This document shows, one piece after another, positions 26,901-39,049 of a stretch of DNA of 64,000 bases (position 1 is the first letter of the stretch; every line of letters begins with the position of its first letter). The stretch spans positions 1 through 64,000 of the forward strand of contig JAOVVO010000017.1 in assembly GCA_028564675.1 (NCBI GenBank). The letters are read 5' to 3'. The translations under genes and the position numbers were made by a program. The notes below the pieces were generated by a model. The model ran no database searches. It was not told the DNA's origin and saw only the letters and a program-made list of their open reading frames with translations. This DNA comes from Onchocerca lupi. Its lineage: Eukaryota > Nematoda > Chromadorea > Rhabditida > Onchocercidae.

Positions 26901-27046
26901 TTCCGGAAATTCGACATTTAATTGATGAATGGCGAAATAATGTTGAAATCAGCAGAAATAGGAACAAAACTGATAGAAGGGATTGCCAAGAACAGGAAAC
27001 ATCATTTTGTAAAGTTGAGAAGAATAGAAGCGAAGTGACAAACTAG
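23917..27046 (+). CDS. Rhodopsin-family G-protein-coupled receptor with altered DRY motif
   Basis: Exons 23917..24189, 25383..25715, 26276..26508 and 26899..27046 join in phase to about 328 residues. Seven hydrophobic segments are visible. TM1 (about 8-34) has an N in FCNLLVLL, and TM2 carries D56 in LAVSD. C85 before TM3 and C163 in the second extracellular loop can form the usual disulfide. TM6 shows FVIGWLP, and TM7 ends in NPIIY (273-277). At the end of TM3 the usual D/ERY is replaced by YHL (111-113, in AVYHLLSITHPF), although the following ITHPF is typical. Ligand cannot be assigned. The N-terminus is only about 7 residues outside TM1, and the ATG lies two bases after a TTTTTCAG acceptor, so a further 5' exon may exist. 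The C-terminal tail is short and charged. Confidence 0.88.
26056..26091. repeat. Perfect 15-bp stem hairpin in GPCR intron 2
   Basis: GTAAATGATAAAATT and its exact complement are separated by a 6-nt loop. Position is inside the second intron, about 185 bp before the third coding exon. Confidence 0.8.
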
Positions 27047-28664
27047 ATTGAAAACGGAAGCTTAAATTTTAGAATGAATAGAAAGTAGATCATCTATTTA
27101 TCGCCGATTAGAAAGAGAATGCTGATTAATGAAATTTTGATAGAATTCATTAACGAAATGTTCAGCATGAAAATTTGCATATTTTATTGAATAATATTAA
27201 TGTCTTAATCGAAAGTATAAATTATTGCTTGTCAACATTTTTTATTGTTTTCTCCTTACACAACAACAAAAAAGGCTAATTTTTTACAAATTCAATTTTG
27301 AAATTCACGCGCGAAAAATTTCCAAATTCACAAGCAAAAAAAATTGCACTTCTCAGAGAATTTTTTACATATTTTCGAAAATTTAATGATATTTAAAAGA
27401 CATTTCAACTTCACCAAAAATTTCTCTTAAATTTTCAAAAATTTAAAACTTATCATAATTTCAAAAGTACGAATTCCCTACAAACTTTTCTTATGATTTT
27501 AAAATTAAAACATATCAAAATATTATCAGCAACAAAGAAGAAGATCGAAATCATACAAAAATTCAATTTTCATAACTAATGGTTGTTGTTATAACAATCC
27601 AAAACCTGTTGCTCCGGAGACTACTATAGTTTTTCTAAAATAACTTTTCTAATTAAAATTTCCGGAAAATTTTAACATTTGAAAGTCACAATAGAAAATA
27701 ATATTAAAAAATCGTAAAATTAACTAAAAAAACCGTTTTAAAATAATAGTTATGAAAAATTATATAAAAAATTATACAATATCGATTCTGTATAGTGTTA
27801 TACAAGCACAACATCATAAACAGTATTTTAATTTCGAAAATTAATTTAAATTATAATTTTTTCAAACTTAAAAATTGGCTAAAATCAGTTTTCAAATTTG
27901 TAATTGGTTTAATTTGTTGATAAAGTGATTAAGTAAATTTCCAGTGGGTTTTTTTGTTTCGAAAATAGAAAAAAAAAAAAAACAAAATCGAAAATGAAAG
28001 AATCAATTTCTAATTATTTGCGACTGTTACAAATTGAAAAAAATTTTGCAACTTTTTACACTTTCTAATCAAAATCTTGGAGATTTTTGGCTAATCTAAA
28101 TTGAGATCAGAAAATTTTTTCATTTTTTTTCTTTTTTTAAGTTTAGATAGCTATAGCTTAATTGTTTTATTGAAAATTTCTTTGCAAAAACTAGCAAACT
28201 GCAAAATAATTCATTTCAATGCAAATTTTGAGTAATTTCTTTATTTTGAATTTTTAAAATCCTAAAAAACTTCAACTGATCTATAAGAATCCTGCAATAA
28301 TGGAATTTTTGTTATTCATAGTTTGCTCAGAGTAGTCGTTTGGTTGCTTGCATTAATTTAAAAACTTATGGCAACAAGATCTTTGAAAAAAATTCGTTCA
28401 GGTTGAAAATCTATGCGTCATCATTTGATGAAACTTTTTGAAATATATAAAAATGATTTAAATCAAAATCAATCAATTCTAACTATCATGCTAGAAGTAC
28501 TGCATTTTATCACTACAGATTCTTCAAAATCACTGTTATCGATCATTTCGTAAGTGATAAAAACTTCGTCGCTTATTTGATTAGGATATTCTTGTTTCTT
28601 CTTTGAATACAATATTATAGTTTTTTAAATGAATTTTTCAAAATTTGTAAAAAAGAAATTTCAG
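27047..28664. other. Region between GPCR and kinase genes
   Basis: About 1.6 kb, AT-rich. It must contain the 5' exons of the kinase gene, because its first visible exon starts inside a codon, but none can be fixed. A small candidate exon, 28519-28549, lies between CACTACAG and a consensus GTAAGTG donor and has compatible phase, but lacks a start codon. Confidence 0.4.
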
Positions 28665-31600
28665 ATAAGAAAATTAAAACAGATGGAATAGAAGATATAC
28701 CGAAAGGTTTAGAGGATGCCGAATATTTTCATGGTTTATTACCACGTGAAGATTGCAATGAAATTTTGACTGAGGTTATGTTGAGACATTTCAATTATTC
28801 ATTTCATTAATTAATTCTAATTCATGTATTCAATTCAATTTTTAGCTTATTTCTAGAAAAAAAAAAAAAGGGAAAATGTTATCAATTTTAATATAGATCG
28901 GAGATTTTCTTGTGCGTGTGTCACAGCCACGACCAACTGATCCACGTGAAATAATCATATCAGTACGCATATCTAAGGAACAATCACCACAATCAGTCTG
29001 TTAACATTTAAATGATTTTCATCGAATTATCTCAGAATGATTGCAATTTTAAATTTTGAATATTATCATTCAAATATATATTTTATTAATTTATTAATTT
29101 AAAAAAAAAAATGTTTTATTGATTTATCAATGAAATACGAATATTTAAAAAAATTTAATTTAAATGGATCGTCTCATCTTTATAGATTCGACATGTAATA
29201 GTTAAGAAACAAAAGCTTCCGGACGGAAAAATTGTATGGATTGCAATTGAAGCGATCAAATTCATGTCATTTTTTGATTTAATCGAACATTATCATAAGA
29301 AAGGCGATCCAATTAATCCAGATGTATGGCTTTTTTTTTTCGAAAAAATATAAAATTATAAAAAATTTCAACGATCATTTAAAATTAGCTCAAGAATTTC
29401 AAGAATTTTATCAATCAGTGATAAGTGAAAATTAATGTTATAGAAGAATTGAATTATCGATTTCAGTTTTTCTTGTATTTTCAATAGTATAACTTTAATA
29501 GGACTGAAGTAATTACATGAATTAATCATCCATATTTTAATTAATCAACATTTTTGCTAATAATCAAAAGCAACTTGCTATAATTAAATAGCTGTTTCAT
29601 TATAAAATGTTAAAAATTATTTTCAAATAATTCAAAAATTCATTAATATTGCCTAAATGATAGATGATATTAAGAATTTTCGAATTTTTTAAATTCCCTA
29701 ATTAAATAATATTTTATAGAAGTGTTGAAATTTTTGCAAAAAATTTGTAGCTAAAAATTTAAAGAGAAAAAATTTGTGATAAAAAAAAATAATTATGAAA
29801 CAAAGTAATGACTTCAAATGTATATTTCGAAAAAATTTTTAATACATTTCATATCTTTTTTTTTCTTCAATTAACTAAATTAAACTTTTTCGAAAATTTG
29901 AAAAATTTAAATCCTTCAAATAATTAATATGCAGCTGGAAAGTAGTGTATTGATCAAAGCAATTAAGCGTCAACCGTGGGAACTTAATCACGATGATATT
30001 ACGCTTGATAAAATGCTTGGCTCAGGTGCATTTGGTGAAGTACGATCCGGTGAAGTAACAATTAATAAGAAAAAAATTAAATGTGCCGTGAAAATTGTTC
30101 GTAATTTAAATGAAATTTTTTATTTCTTTTTTTTTTTTTTTTTTTTAAGTATTCATTTCTGAATTTCATATGAAAAATTAAAACTTAAATTTTATTTTAA
30201 ATCTATACTTTTCACAATTTTAACTTTTAATTTTTGGCATAAATTTAGGCTAAACTTACGGTGACAGAATCACAATTGGCATTTCGAAAGGAAAAAATTA
30301 AGGAAATGATGCATGAAGCACGTTTGATGCGTCGTTATGATCACGATAATATTGTTCGCATCTATGGTGTTGCGGTGGATCGAGAACCATTAATGATTGT
30401 GATCGAATTGGTAAACAACAATATAATAATGCAAAAGAATTCGAATTAATTTGATAATAAGAAAGAATATTTTTTGAAAATTTTTTTTTATAAAAAATTC
30501 AAAAATTAAAATAGAAATTTAAATTTAGCAAATAAAAAGAATAAAATATTTAAAAAAAAAAAAAAAAAAGAATTTAGAATAAAAATTGAGGAAATAATTA
30601 ATTTGCCGATTTAACAATAAATAAATGTATGCTATGGTAATTAATTAATTAAAAATTATAGATTGAAGGAGGATGTCTTTCGGATGAATTGAAACAACGA
30701 AAAGGAAATGTTACAAATGATGAAAAAGTTGAAAAAATGTGTCTTGGTGCTGCATACGGTTTGCAATATTTGCATTCAAAAAAATGCATTCATCGTGATG
30801 TAGCAGCTCGAAATATTTTGTATACCAAGGATAAAGTGGTTTGATATTTAATTTTTTTTTAATTTTTACATTAAATCATTAAAAATTTCATTCTATTATT
30901 TATTAATTCATCTTTTTTTTTTCTCTATTTTCTATCAATTTTTTTTTTTTGGCATTTTTTTTTTTCATTTTTTCTTTTCTTTTTTTTTAATTAACCATAA
31001 ATTTAATTATTATTAATTCAATTCATTGAAAATATTAGGATTGAAATTGTAAAGAAGCAAATTTTTTTGCAGGCTAAAATAAGTGATTTTGGAATGTCAC
31101 GCGAGGGGACAATTTATAAGATGAAGACATGCAAGAAAGTACCGATCAAATGGACAGCACCAGAAACAATTGCTACATTTGTTTACAGTTTGAAAACAGA
31201 TGTTTACTCATTTAGCATAACCGTCTGTGAGGTGTTTACCGATGGTGAAGAACCATACAAGGGATTATCCAATACAGAAGTCAAGAAAATGGTTGTGCCA
31301 TAATTAAAACTATTGAATAATAAAAGTTAAAAGTTATAATAGATAGATAGATATATACAAAATGTTGAACAAATAATTTAGATATTACTTGGAAGAAGAA
31401 TGGAAATACCACAAGCTCCTGATGGTATACCATCGTTAATAAGACATTGTTGGGATCAAAATTCAGCAAGTCGATGGACAATGACCGATGTAAAGTTTAA
31501 TTCATTAAAAATTTTTCTTAATTGTAAGACTAAATATTAGAGTTTAGCGAAAAGTAAGCATTTAAAGAAATAAGCAGCAAAATGCTGAGAAATTGATATT

Positions 31601-32379
31601 TGAAAAGAAAAAAAAACAAAAAAAAAAAAAGAAAAAGAAAGAAAGGAATCAAAAATAAAAATTTTGAAAAAAATTACCGAAAATCTTGAATTGGTTTAAT
31701 TGAATTCTAAGAATTTATGAATGATGCAAAAATTTAAATTAAGATAGTAATTGTGGATTTATTTTCATGTTATATTTGCTTTTTTTTTTTTTTTTTTGCT
31801 ATTTTTAAAAATATTTTTTAAGGCTGTGAAGAAATTGGAAAAAATTGCTAAACATATTAATCAATCGGAATCATTGAGAAATGACTATCAAAAAAATGCG
31901 GAAATTGTAATGACAATGATCGGGAGTTCAGCTAAGGAAATGAATTCTTCCAAAAAAATTACTAATTCCCCGGTGCAAAATATATCCTCAAAAAATTCAC
32001 TAAATAAACAACCGATAGCACAACCGATAATAACACCGGTAAGCACTTCTTGTAATATGATAAGAATTGATTGATAAGTATCGTTCATGTAAAAAACGAT
32101 TACTATTAATACAATCAAATTTACACTCTATTTTAATATGGTTTTAATTGATCGATAATATTCAAAGAAAGTACACGATTAATTCACTTTGATCGAAATT
32201 TTCTTGACTACTTAGCAAATGAAACTTTTAAAAGAAATATAAATATTTATATTAAAAAAAAAAAAAAAAAAAAAAGAAAAATAGAAAGAAAAATTCTATT
32301 ATCCATTATTGATTCAATCAATTTTCAGAGCAAAAAAGTCAAAAAACATTCTAGATTGCTGAAGAGAAAGAATAAATAG
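28665..32379 (+). CDS. Fer-type non-receptor tyrosine kinase (SH2 plus kinase), 5' end not resolved
   Basis: Ten exons join in phase: 28665..28774, 28897..28995, 29186..29323, 29935..30096, 30249..30410, 30662..30838, 31073..31291, 31382..31489, 31823..32038 and 32329..32379, giving about 479 visible residues. The SH2 domain spans about residues 19-110 (EYFHGLLPRED, then the phosphotyrosine-binding GDFLVRVSQ). The kinase domain follows: glycine loop GSGAFGEV, VAIK-type CAVKI, helix-C EARLMR, catalytic HRDVAARN, DFG in KISDFGMSRE, activation-loop Tyr in EGTIYKM, and APE in WTAPET. All catalytic residues are present, so it should be active. The tail is Lys/Ser-rich. SH2-kinase proteins of this Fer/Fps type are expanded in nematodes, several acting in sperm (the spe-8 group); a similar role here is inference. 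Several donors are weak (GTCTGT, GTTCGT, GTTGTG). The first exon begins with two bases of a split codon, so at least one 5' exon is missing from the model. Confidence 0.93.
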
Positions 32380-32395
32380 CATTATTTTACTTCTC

Positions 32396-32440
32396 ATATA
32401 TATACATATATATATATTTCAAATATATATATATATATAT
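32396..32440. repeat. (TA)n-rich microsatellite
   Basis: Interrupted TA repeats just downstream of the kinase stop codon, probably in its 3' UTR. Confidence 0.8.
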
Positions 32441-32661
32441 TCGTCAACTGTTTCAATGTTTTATTTTAATAGTATTGCAATAATTTTAAATTAATTAACT
32501 TCATGTAATTAATAGATGAATTATCTTGAAGATTATAAACAAACAAATATTGTAACAGTATGATATATTAAATTCAAATATTCAATTTTCTTGATATTTA
32601 ACAGTGCGAAAAAAAAAAAATGACAGAAGATAACATTAAAAGATTAAACTAAAAAATGGCA

Positions 32662-32970
32662 CTAAAAGAGTCTGATTTGTATTTGAAGTAAGCCGTGATA
32701 TCTAAATAGATTTCTTTCCTGTTTTTTTTTTTTAACCTTCAAAAAAGCTAGCTTTCCTGAATACGGATCAAACTTTGATTTCAATAATCTTGTGATTCCT
32801 TCATATAGCACAATATGAAGAAGACGAGCAGAAAATAAATTCTGAAATTCAGATTCTTGACTATATTTTCCGTGTAACATCAATGATTTATGTGGAATTG
32901 CAGTAATTGCAATTTTCGGAAACTTTTGCTTGATGAGAGATAAAATCGTTGCTATGAAAGAATTTTTCAT
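32662..32970 (-). CDS. Hypothetical 102-residue open frame
   Basis: The first about 80 residues have mixed, coding-like composition (FPKIAITAIPHKSLMLHG, ESEFQNLFSARLLHIV, SKFDPYSGKLAF) and then degrade into a lysine run where a GTTAAA could act as a donor. It lies antisense and about 280 bp beyond the kinase gene. No family is recognised. It may be a single exon of a larger gene, a pseudogene remnant or chance. Confidence 0.3.
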   Translation of the reverse strand: MKNSFIATILSLIKQKFPKIAITAIPHKSLMLHGKYSQESEFQNLFSARLLHIVLYEGITRLLKSKFDPYSGKLAFLKVKKKKQERNLFRYHGLLQIQIRLF

Positions 32971-33494
32971 CGATCACTTACTAAATTTCTGTCTAAAACA
33001 GTTGGAATGATTGCTAAAATTTATGAAAAAATAAATAAATAAATAAATCTGAAATTGAAATTTATTATATAATTCGATCCAAATTCAAAGATTTCTCGTT
33101 TATTTTGAAATAGACAATTTTTAATATTTGAATTTTTTAATATTTGAATTATATTTTAATACTAGAATTTTGGAACTGATTTAATCAACAAAATGACTGA
33201 ATTAGCAAATAGCAATGAATATTTGCATAGTTATTCAACGTGGGATTAATTCATTTAATGCGTCATACAATGAGGAAAAAATGTATCAAAAACACTGGAA
33301 AAAACGAAAAAAATTGAGGTCAAATGTCACGTAATAACGTATAATTCCGTAAAGCATATCAGACACTTTTTTAAGAAAGAAAGAAAAAAACACATACACA
33401 TTACATTTGAAATTAGCCTTGTAAATGACACGTTAATTCTTAGGTTGGAAAGAAATAGCAAAAAAAAAAAAAATTGAGGTCGAAGTTCAAAGCA

Positions 33495-33533
<39 letters not shown>

Positions 33534-33959
33534 ATAGAAATAATTAAACAATGTACGCAACAATTAGTAATACATCATTTCTGCTTTTTTTTTCTAGCAA
33601 ATATTTTTTCAAAAAAAAAAAAAAAGAAAAAAAATTGTTTTTTGTAAAAGTTTTTGCAATTATTCCTCGAAGATATAGTTTTTTGGGACAATATATTGGA
33701 TTCTATATAACAGAAGAAAAATAATTCAATAAAATTGACATTAGTAAGTATGAATAATTAATTTAATTAATGAATTCCTTTCGCTATAAATTTATATGAA
33801 ATATGATTTATTGAAGCTAATGAAATATTATCATTACCCATTGAAATTACCCCTTTTTTTAAAATTTTTTAAAATATATTAGTGAAACATAAGAAATATT
33901 GATTAATTTGTTTTTCTTTTTTTTTTTTTTTTTTTTTTTTTAGAGCAATTTTTCAAAGA
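32971..33959. other. Intergenic stretch with homopolymer tracts
   Basis: About 1 kb with long T and A runs (33500-33531, 33921-33941) and no coding evidence. The tract near 33921 lies just beyond the stop codon of the bZIP gene and would form part of its 3' flank. Confidence 0.5.
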
Positions 33960-36926
33960 TTATCGTTGAATAACGGTATTATTTTTAGCTGCATGTAATG
34001 CTTTAAGTTGTTCCAATTCTTGATTCAAACAATTCATCTCCCTTCGAAGTTCATCATTTTCGACTTCCAATTGCTGGGCTCGTTTGCTGCGATATTCAAA
34101 TTGAGCACGACGATTCGCACGACATCGTTTTGCCGCTTCATTATTACGACGTCGACGATCCATGTATTGTTGCTATAATACTTCCAATAATATTGAAAAC
34201 GAATTTCAAAGAAATTATTCAGAATTTTTTGCAATAACATGTAGCATAATAAACATATTTATATGACTAAGTGATATTTACAATTTTTAATTAACTTCAA
34301 TAATTCTATACATTGATAAATTGATTTTAATCATTTTTAAAAATCTTATCGTTAATTTCTACCTTACTAGATGGTCTTGAGCGTAAAGCTTTAACAATTG
34401 CGGAATGTTTCGATGCTGGACTAAATTGTGATGTCATTGAATCTGTAGTACTATTATTACTGGTTGGTGATCCGATGCTATCACTACTATCACTTTTAGT
34501 TGTCATTGGATCAGATATAGCCATCGAACATATTTTCCCGGATTTCGATGATACTTCTGATACTATCGTTTGTGTTGGCACTGCTAAGACGTTATTCAAA
34601 TTTACTGCCAAACTACTCAAACAATTTTTCAAATCATTCTGCAAATAAATTCATTCATTTCGTGCATTAAATTGAAAAGAAAAAAAGAAAAAACTTCCTA
34701 ATTCAGTCAATTTCAAAAATCTGTACAATTCCAATTACAAAATAAAAATAAAAATGAAGGGTCGTAATTCTACGATTCGTTTTTCTGATTTTGTTGAGGT
34801 GATATTCAAATTTACTACCAATTTGTCTAAAGTTTTCAAATTTATCCCAAAAAAATGAATTTTAAAATCAATATTATTTTCTTGAAAAATCAATCAGTTG
34901 TCTTATCTTTCAATTCTAATCTTTAAAGATCAAAAAAGAAAAAAAAAATCATACTTATATTTTATGATTTTAAAGTTTCAAATTTTTTTTTTTTTTTAAG
35001 ATTTAAATTGTTGCAAAAATTTGAAATTTTAACTAGGAAAAATTTCATTTTCTGGATTTATTTTACATCTTTGGGTGTTGTATTGTTGAGACCGGAATGG
35101 GTATCGGTTCGACTTTGTGGAACCAACGGTGATGTTCGTTTCGTGGAAAGTAGTAAGCCAAGCAAAGATCGTGACATATCATCCGAATTGCTTTTTTTAG
35201 CTTTTTCTAAAGAGAATGATGATTGAGCCAAAATGTTGTTTGATATTTGCTGCTTCATTCCAGTTTCTGTAGATAAATCCGATTGTCGTTCTGGCAATTG
35301 ATATCGTAAAATGTTTGATGGACCGGATGATGTTTCTGTAAAAATGATGAATAAATCGCATAGAATTGCGATGCATTGCGATCCAGATCAGTATGTAAAA
35401 CAATCAACCTGTATGAATAGTAGTACCATGCATTAAGTAATCCATTGGAATGGTATCAGTTGTTGATGAATCTGGACTATAAATTTGCGTGGAACTTGTT
35501 GGATCACGTGAACTATGAAACGGTTGAAAAGCGCCATGACCAGAGGAAATTATTGATGGCCCAGATGAAGGACAATAATTCTAAAATAATTTTTTCTTAG
35601 TTATTTTTTAAAATCTTACGTCAAATATATCATTTCAAGCTGCATCTTACGTCAAATAAACTTACGTTGCTATCAAAAAAAAAAAAAAAAAAAAAAAAGT
35701 TGATGTACTCGGAACATTTGTTAAAAATGCTGTCGTATGATGATTTTATGATAACAAATGTTGCATTTTTAATGCATGCTATAAGTATACCTGTTGAACT
35801 TGTTGTAATGCAGCTTGAAGGGTGCATATTTGTAATGCAGGAAATTGCTGTGTTGCAGATGCAGTCGTCATTTGTGTTGCAGCATTTTCAGCAGGTGTTA
35901 AAAGTGATGTTGGACTTGTTGTTCCGGATGGTGCGAAAATTGATGAAGGTGCAGAACTGGATGATGTAGCAAGCAATGGAGAAGCAGCAAATAGATGAGT
36001 AGGAAATAATGCCGGTAATTTTGATGGTGGACCAATAACATTTGCCAAATTAGCTGCAAGTGTTGTTACCGATGAAACCGGTAGAGATGGTAACGATGAT
36101 ACCGTAGGTAACACCGGACCGGTAGTATCTTTGTTTTGCATTGTTGATACAATAACAGTATCATGCGAAACAGGTTGTAATGTTTGTTGCTCTTGTTTTT
36201 GCTGTTGTTGTTGTTGTTGTTGTTGTTTCAATCGATTCTTTAGTAAATTATTTTCTCGAGTTAATTCGAGAAGCTTTTGTTCCATAATCTAAAATTCAAT
36301 TTCAAAAAAATTTAAATCTGTTTAAAAATAAAATATATAAATATCATCGTAATCGCTTTAGTTATTTTACTTTGCTAAGAATTCGAATTTGGCGCTTCAC
36401 AATAAAAGACGTTTCTATTTTAAATTACAAATACCATATCATTCATATGACGTTTTCCGCGTGACCTTTTTGCGACATCATTGTTGCGGCGACGTTTCTC
36501 CCAATACACATCATCTCTGCTACTTTCGTTTACAATTGGCCTGTTCCAGAATACCTTTTTTTGTTAGAAAATTAAAATTTTCCGAATAAATTTACCATCA
36601 TCTACAGATTATTTCTATAGCATTTTCTCCCCCTTCTAAAATAAAAAAAAAAGAAATGAAAGCACTTAAATTTTACTTTGAACATATTCTTTGAATTTTA
36701 TATTTTCGAAATTTGATCATGAAAATTGGGATTAAATTTATAAAAAAGAGACAATCCACCTTTTGGGATCAGTATTAGATGGTACTGGTGAAATGGATGC
36801 TTCGGAGCTATTCGATGAATCAGATGGGCGTCGTTCGATGTGATCGCTGGAACTGATCAGATTCAAACCTCGTAGTGATGAAGATGGGTGTGAACTTGAG
36901 CAAGATTCAATACCCAAACCGTCCAT
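33960..36926 (-). CDS. Transcription factor with two bZIP domains (PAR/CES-2-like)
   Basis: Seven exons join in phase: 36753..36926, 36435..36554, 35791..36288, 35409..35580, 35067..35335, 34363..34638 and 33960..34172, for about 573 residues. The N-terminus is Ser-rich. The first bZIP has basic region WEKRRRNNDVAKRSR (about 76-90) split by an intron from a leucine zipper with L104, L107, L113-114 and L118, then nine glutamines. A long Ser/Thr/Pro/Ala-rich linker (about 130-505) resembles a transactivation region. The last exon encodes a second basic region, MDRRRRNNEAAKRCR (about 507-521), followed by its own zipper (LEVENDELRREMNCLNQELE) to the C-terminus. The NN-x-AAKR-S/C-R core is that of the PAR/E4BP4/CES-2 group, which binds DNA as dimers. 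No in-frame stop or convincing start separates the two halves. Donor GTCTCT after exon 1 is weak. The alternative is two genes, the second starting at the Met in the last exon. Confidence 0.88.
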
Positions 36927-37427
36927 TACACATCTAGAAATATTTTTATCTCTAATTTACTCACAAATTATTTCTATCAAATGAAAGAATATTATTATAA
37001 TTATCATTCAACAGATGAATGACTATTGCTAGTTGAAAAGAGAAAATTAAGGGAAATAATTAATCAAACTAAACTTCGTCTTCATTATCTTTTCCATTTT
37101 CACTTGAAATGAATCCCACATATATATATTCATATATAAATTAGATACGAAAAAGAAATAACATGAATACTTTGCGAAATAAAAATATTATTCTTCTCTG
37201 TTAGGCTTTCAATTTGTTTTGGCGGAAATTTTAGTTTCAAATTTCATAATTATTATTTTGATGAATTTTAGTAATTAGTTGACATTTTTATGTCTGTTAC
37301 TTATCATGCATATAAATCATGCATATAATATTGATATTCAGTTAAACTGTACTGCTGACTTGATAAAAATATTATTCAAGTACAAGATGACATTACTCAT
37401 TAACTAAAAATCATAGCTTTACTATTA

Positions 37428-37504
37428 GTTGTGATGATATCACTAATTTTACATGTTAGTGATATCATCACAACAATTTTACATGTTGTGATGATATCAC
37501 TAAC
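37428..37504. repeat. Palindromic triple repeat
   Basis: The 19-mer GTTGTGATGATATCACTAA occurs at 37428-37446 and again at 37485-37503, with its exact reverse complement between them at 37456-37474. The two spacers both contain TTTTACATG. The middle copy can pair with either flank, giving two mutually exclusive hairpins. Confidence 0.9.
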
Positions 37505-37570
37505 TTATTAAAGAAAATGACGTTAATCGTGATTTCAGTGATAATATCAATAGCAAAGTTAGAACTGGAT

Positions 37571-37976
37571 GAGAGTGATGATGCCGTCGATCATTTGTAA
37601 CTAAAAGTATGAGTAATAAGATAATAATATAAATGACAATGATAAAGATAATTATCATGTTATGACTTATAAGAAAGATGATAAAAATTGTTTGATCATA
37701 AGTAGAATTATCACGATTCATCTTTAAGGAAATATGTGATGTAATAACTATGCATGTAATGCTATTGATATCAAAAATAATTTTGTTGATGATGATGATG
37801 ATGATAGGAACAATAATAAGAATAATAATCGTGATAACAATAACATCATAGAGATGAATGTAGCGTAAATGAAAACAAGAAAAGTGAAAACAAGTTTCTG
37901 AAAGTGAAAGATGAAAATTGAAGTAGAACAAATGGCAGTAATGATGCCGTTGGTCATTTGTAATCAAAGATATGAG
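37571..37976. repeat. Diverged direct repeat pair, about 45 bp, 360 bp apart
   Basis: Copies at about 37571-37615 and 37931-37976 share TGATGCCGT, ATCATTTGTAA or GTCATTTGTAA, and ATGAGTAAT in order, with few substitutions. Between them is AT-rich sequence with GATGAT repeats. Confidence 0.65.
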
Positions 37977-38031
37977 TAATGACCATCAATGAATGTGATT
38001 TGAAAAACAAGATTTTCCATGTATGGTATTG

Positions 38032-38113
38032 TTTCGATGTATCGGCATTACATCGAAATTGTTCACAAATAATGACAATAACAATATCCGGTTATGAATC
38101 GATAACCGGATAT
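38032..38113. repeat. Two adjacent perfect hairpins
   Basis: The first has a 10-bp stem TTTCGATGTA (38032-38041 with 38049-38058). The second has a 12-bp stem ATATCCGGTTAT (38084-38095 with 38102-38113) and a 6-nt loop. Both are unusually GC-containing for this region. Confidence 0.8.
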
Positions 38114-39049
38114 CAAAAGGGATTGAAAGTCAATTAATTCTATGCACATTTTACTTATTCATGCCTTCATTTACTTACTATTTAATAATAATCTGCTTAA
38201 AAATGCAATTCCGCCATTCTAATCCTCTCTTCTTTATTAATTTAAAAATATTTTACTCAATAAATCAAACAGTCAAAAATTGAGATAATGAAAGCAGATC
38301 TTTTTTTTTTTTTTTTTTACATCTAGGCGACCTTATTTTAAATTGAATCTATACGATTTTCTTTAGTTTCTAAAAAAAAAAAAAAGAAAAAAAAACATCA
38401 AATACATAATTTGCATTGGACAAGAAACACTGCGCATAATGATTCGATTGATTATCATCATTGGAATCAGAATGAAATGTGGTTTGAACTTTTTAAAATT
38501 TGCATAAACTAGTTACAGTCACAATTTGCCTTCAAATACATAATAGCAGCATACTAAAATTTCCTTCAGATGCTATTACCTGATTAGTTTTACTAAATCT
38601 AAAAATCAAAAGAAATTATTATTGGAATAAATAGACGATTTTTTAGATTCATTCAGTGAAATAATTTTTATCGATTTCTGACTGCATCTCATCTAGGATC
38701 AGGATTTTTATGGAACAACGGAACAAAGCTTGCCTGATTTATGTAGAATGCCAATCGCAACGATATATTTGTATTGTTTTTACTGTAAATCGCAAGCCAT
38801 ATCGCTTCGTTAATTTTGTTTTCCTGCTCTGAACATATTTGAAATAGCAATTGAAACTGAAATTGATTAAAATATCTTTAGAGATTCTTAAAGTTTGCAG
38901 CAGTTCGTGGAAACTTCGAAAATTAAGTTAGTCAAGATAACATAAAAAACAATTAAACAGGAGTAAATAATTTTGGAGGACAACTTGGAATCTAAAAAAA
39001 GAAAATAATGTATTTTTCGATATCAAATAATGAATGATTCTAATAATAT

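Noticed and set aside
28413..28548. ATG-led frame ending at a consensus GTAAGTG donor, possible first exon of the kinase
   Set aside because: It leaves two bases at the donor while the next exon needs one, so the frame would break.
35008..35226. Plus-strand open frame
   Set aside because: Antisense shadow of bZIP gene exon 5 (35067..35335).
37500..37967. 155-codon minus-strand open frame
   Set aside because: Isoleucine- and histidine-rich product of GATGAT and AT repeats, and the repeated peptide comes from the 45-bp direct DNA repeat.
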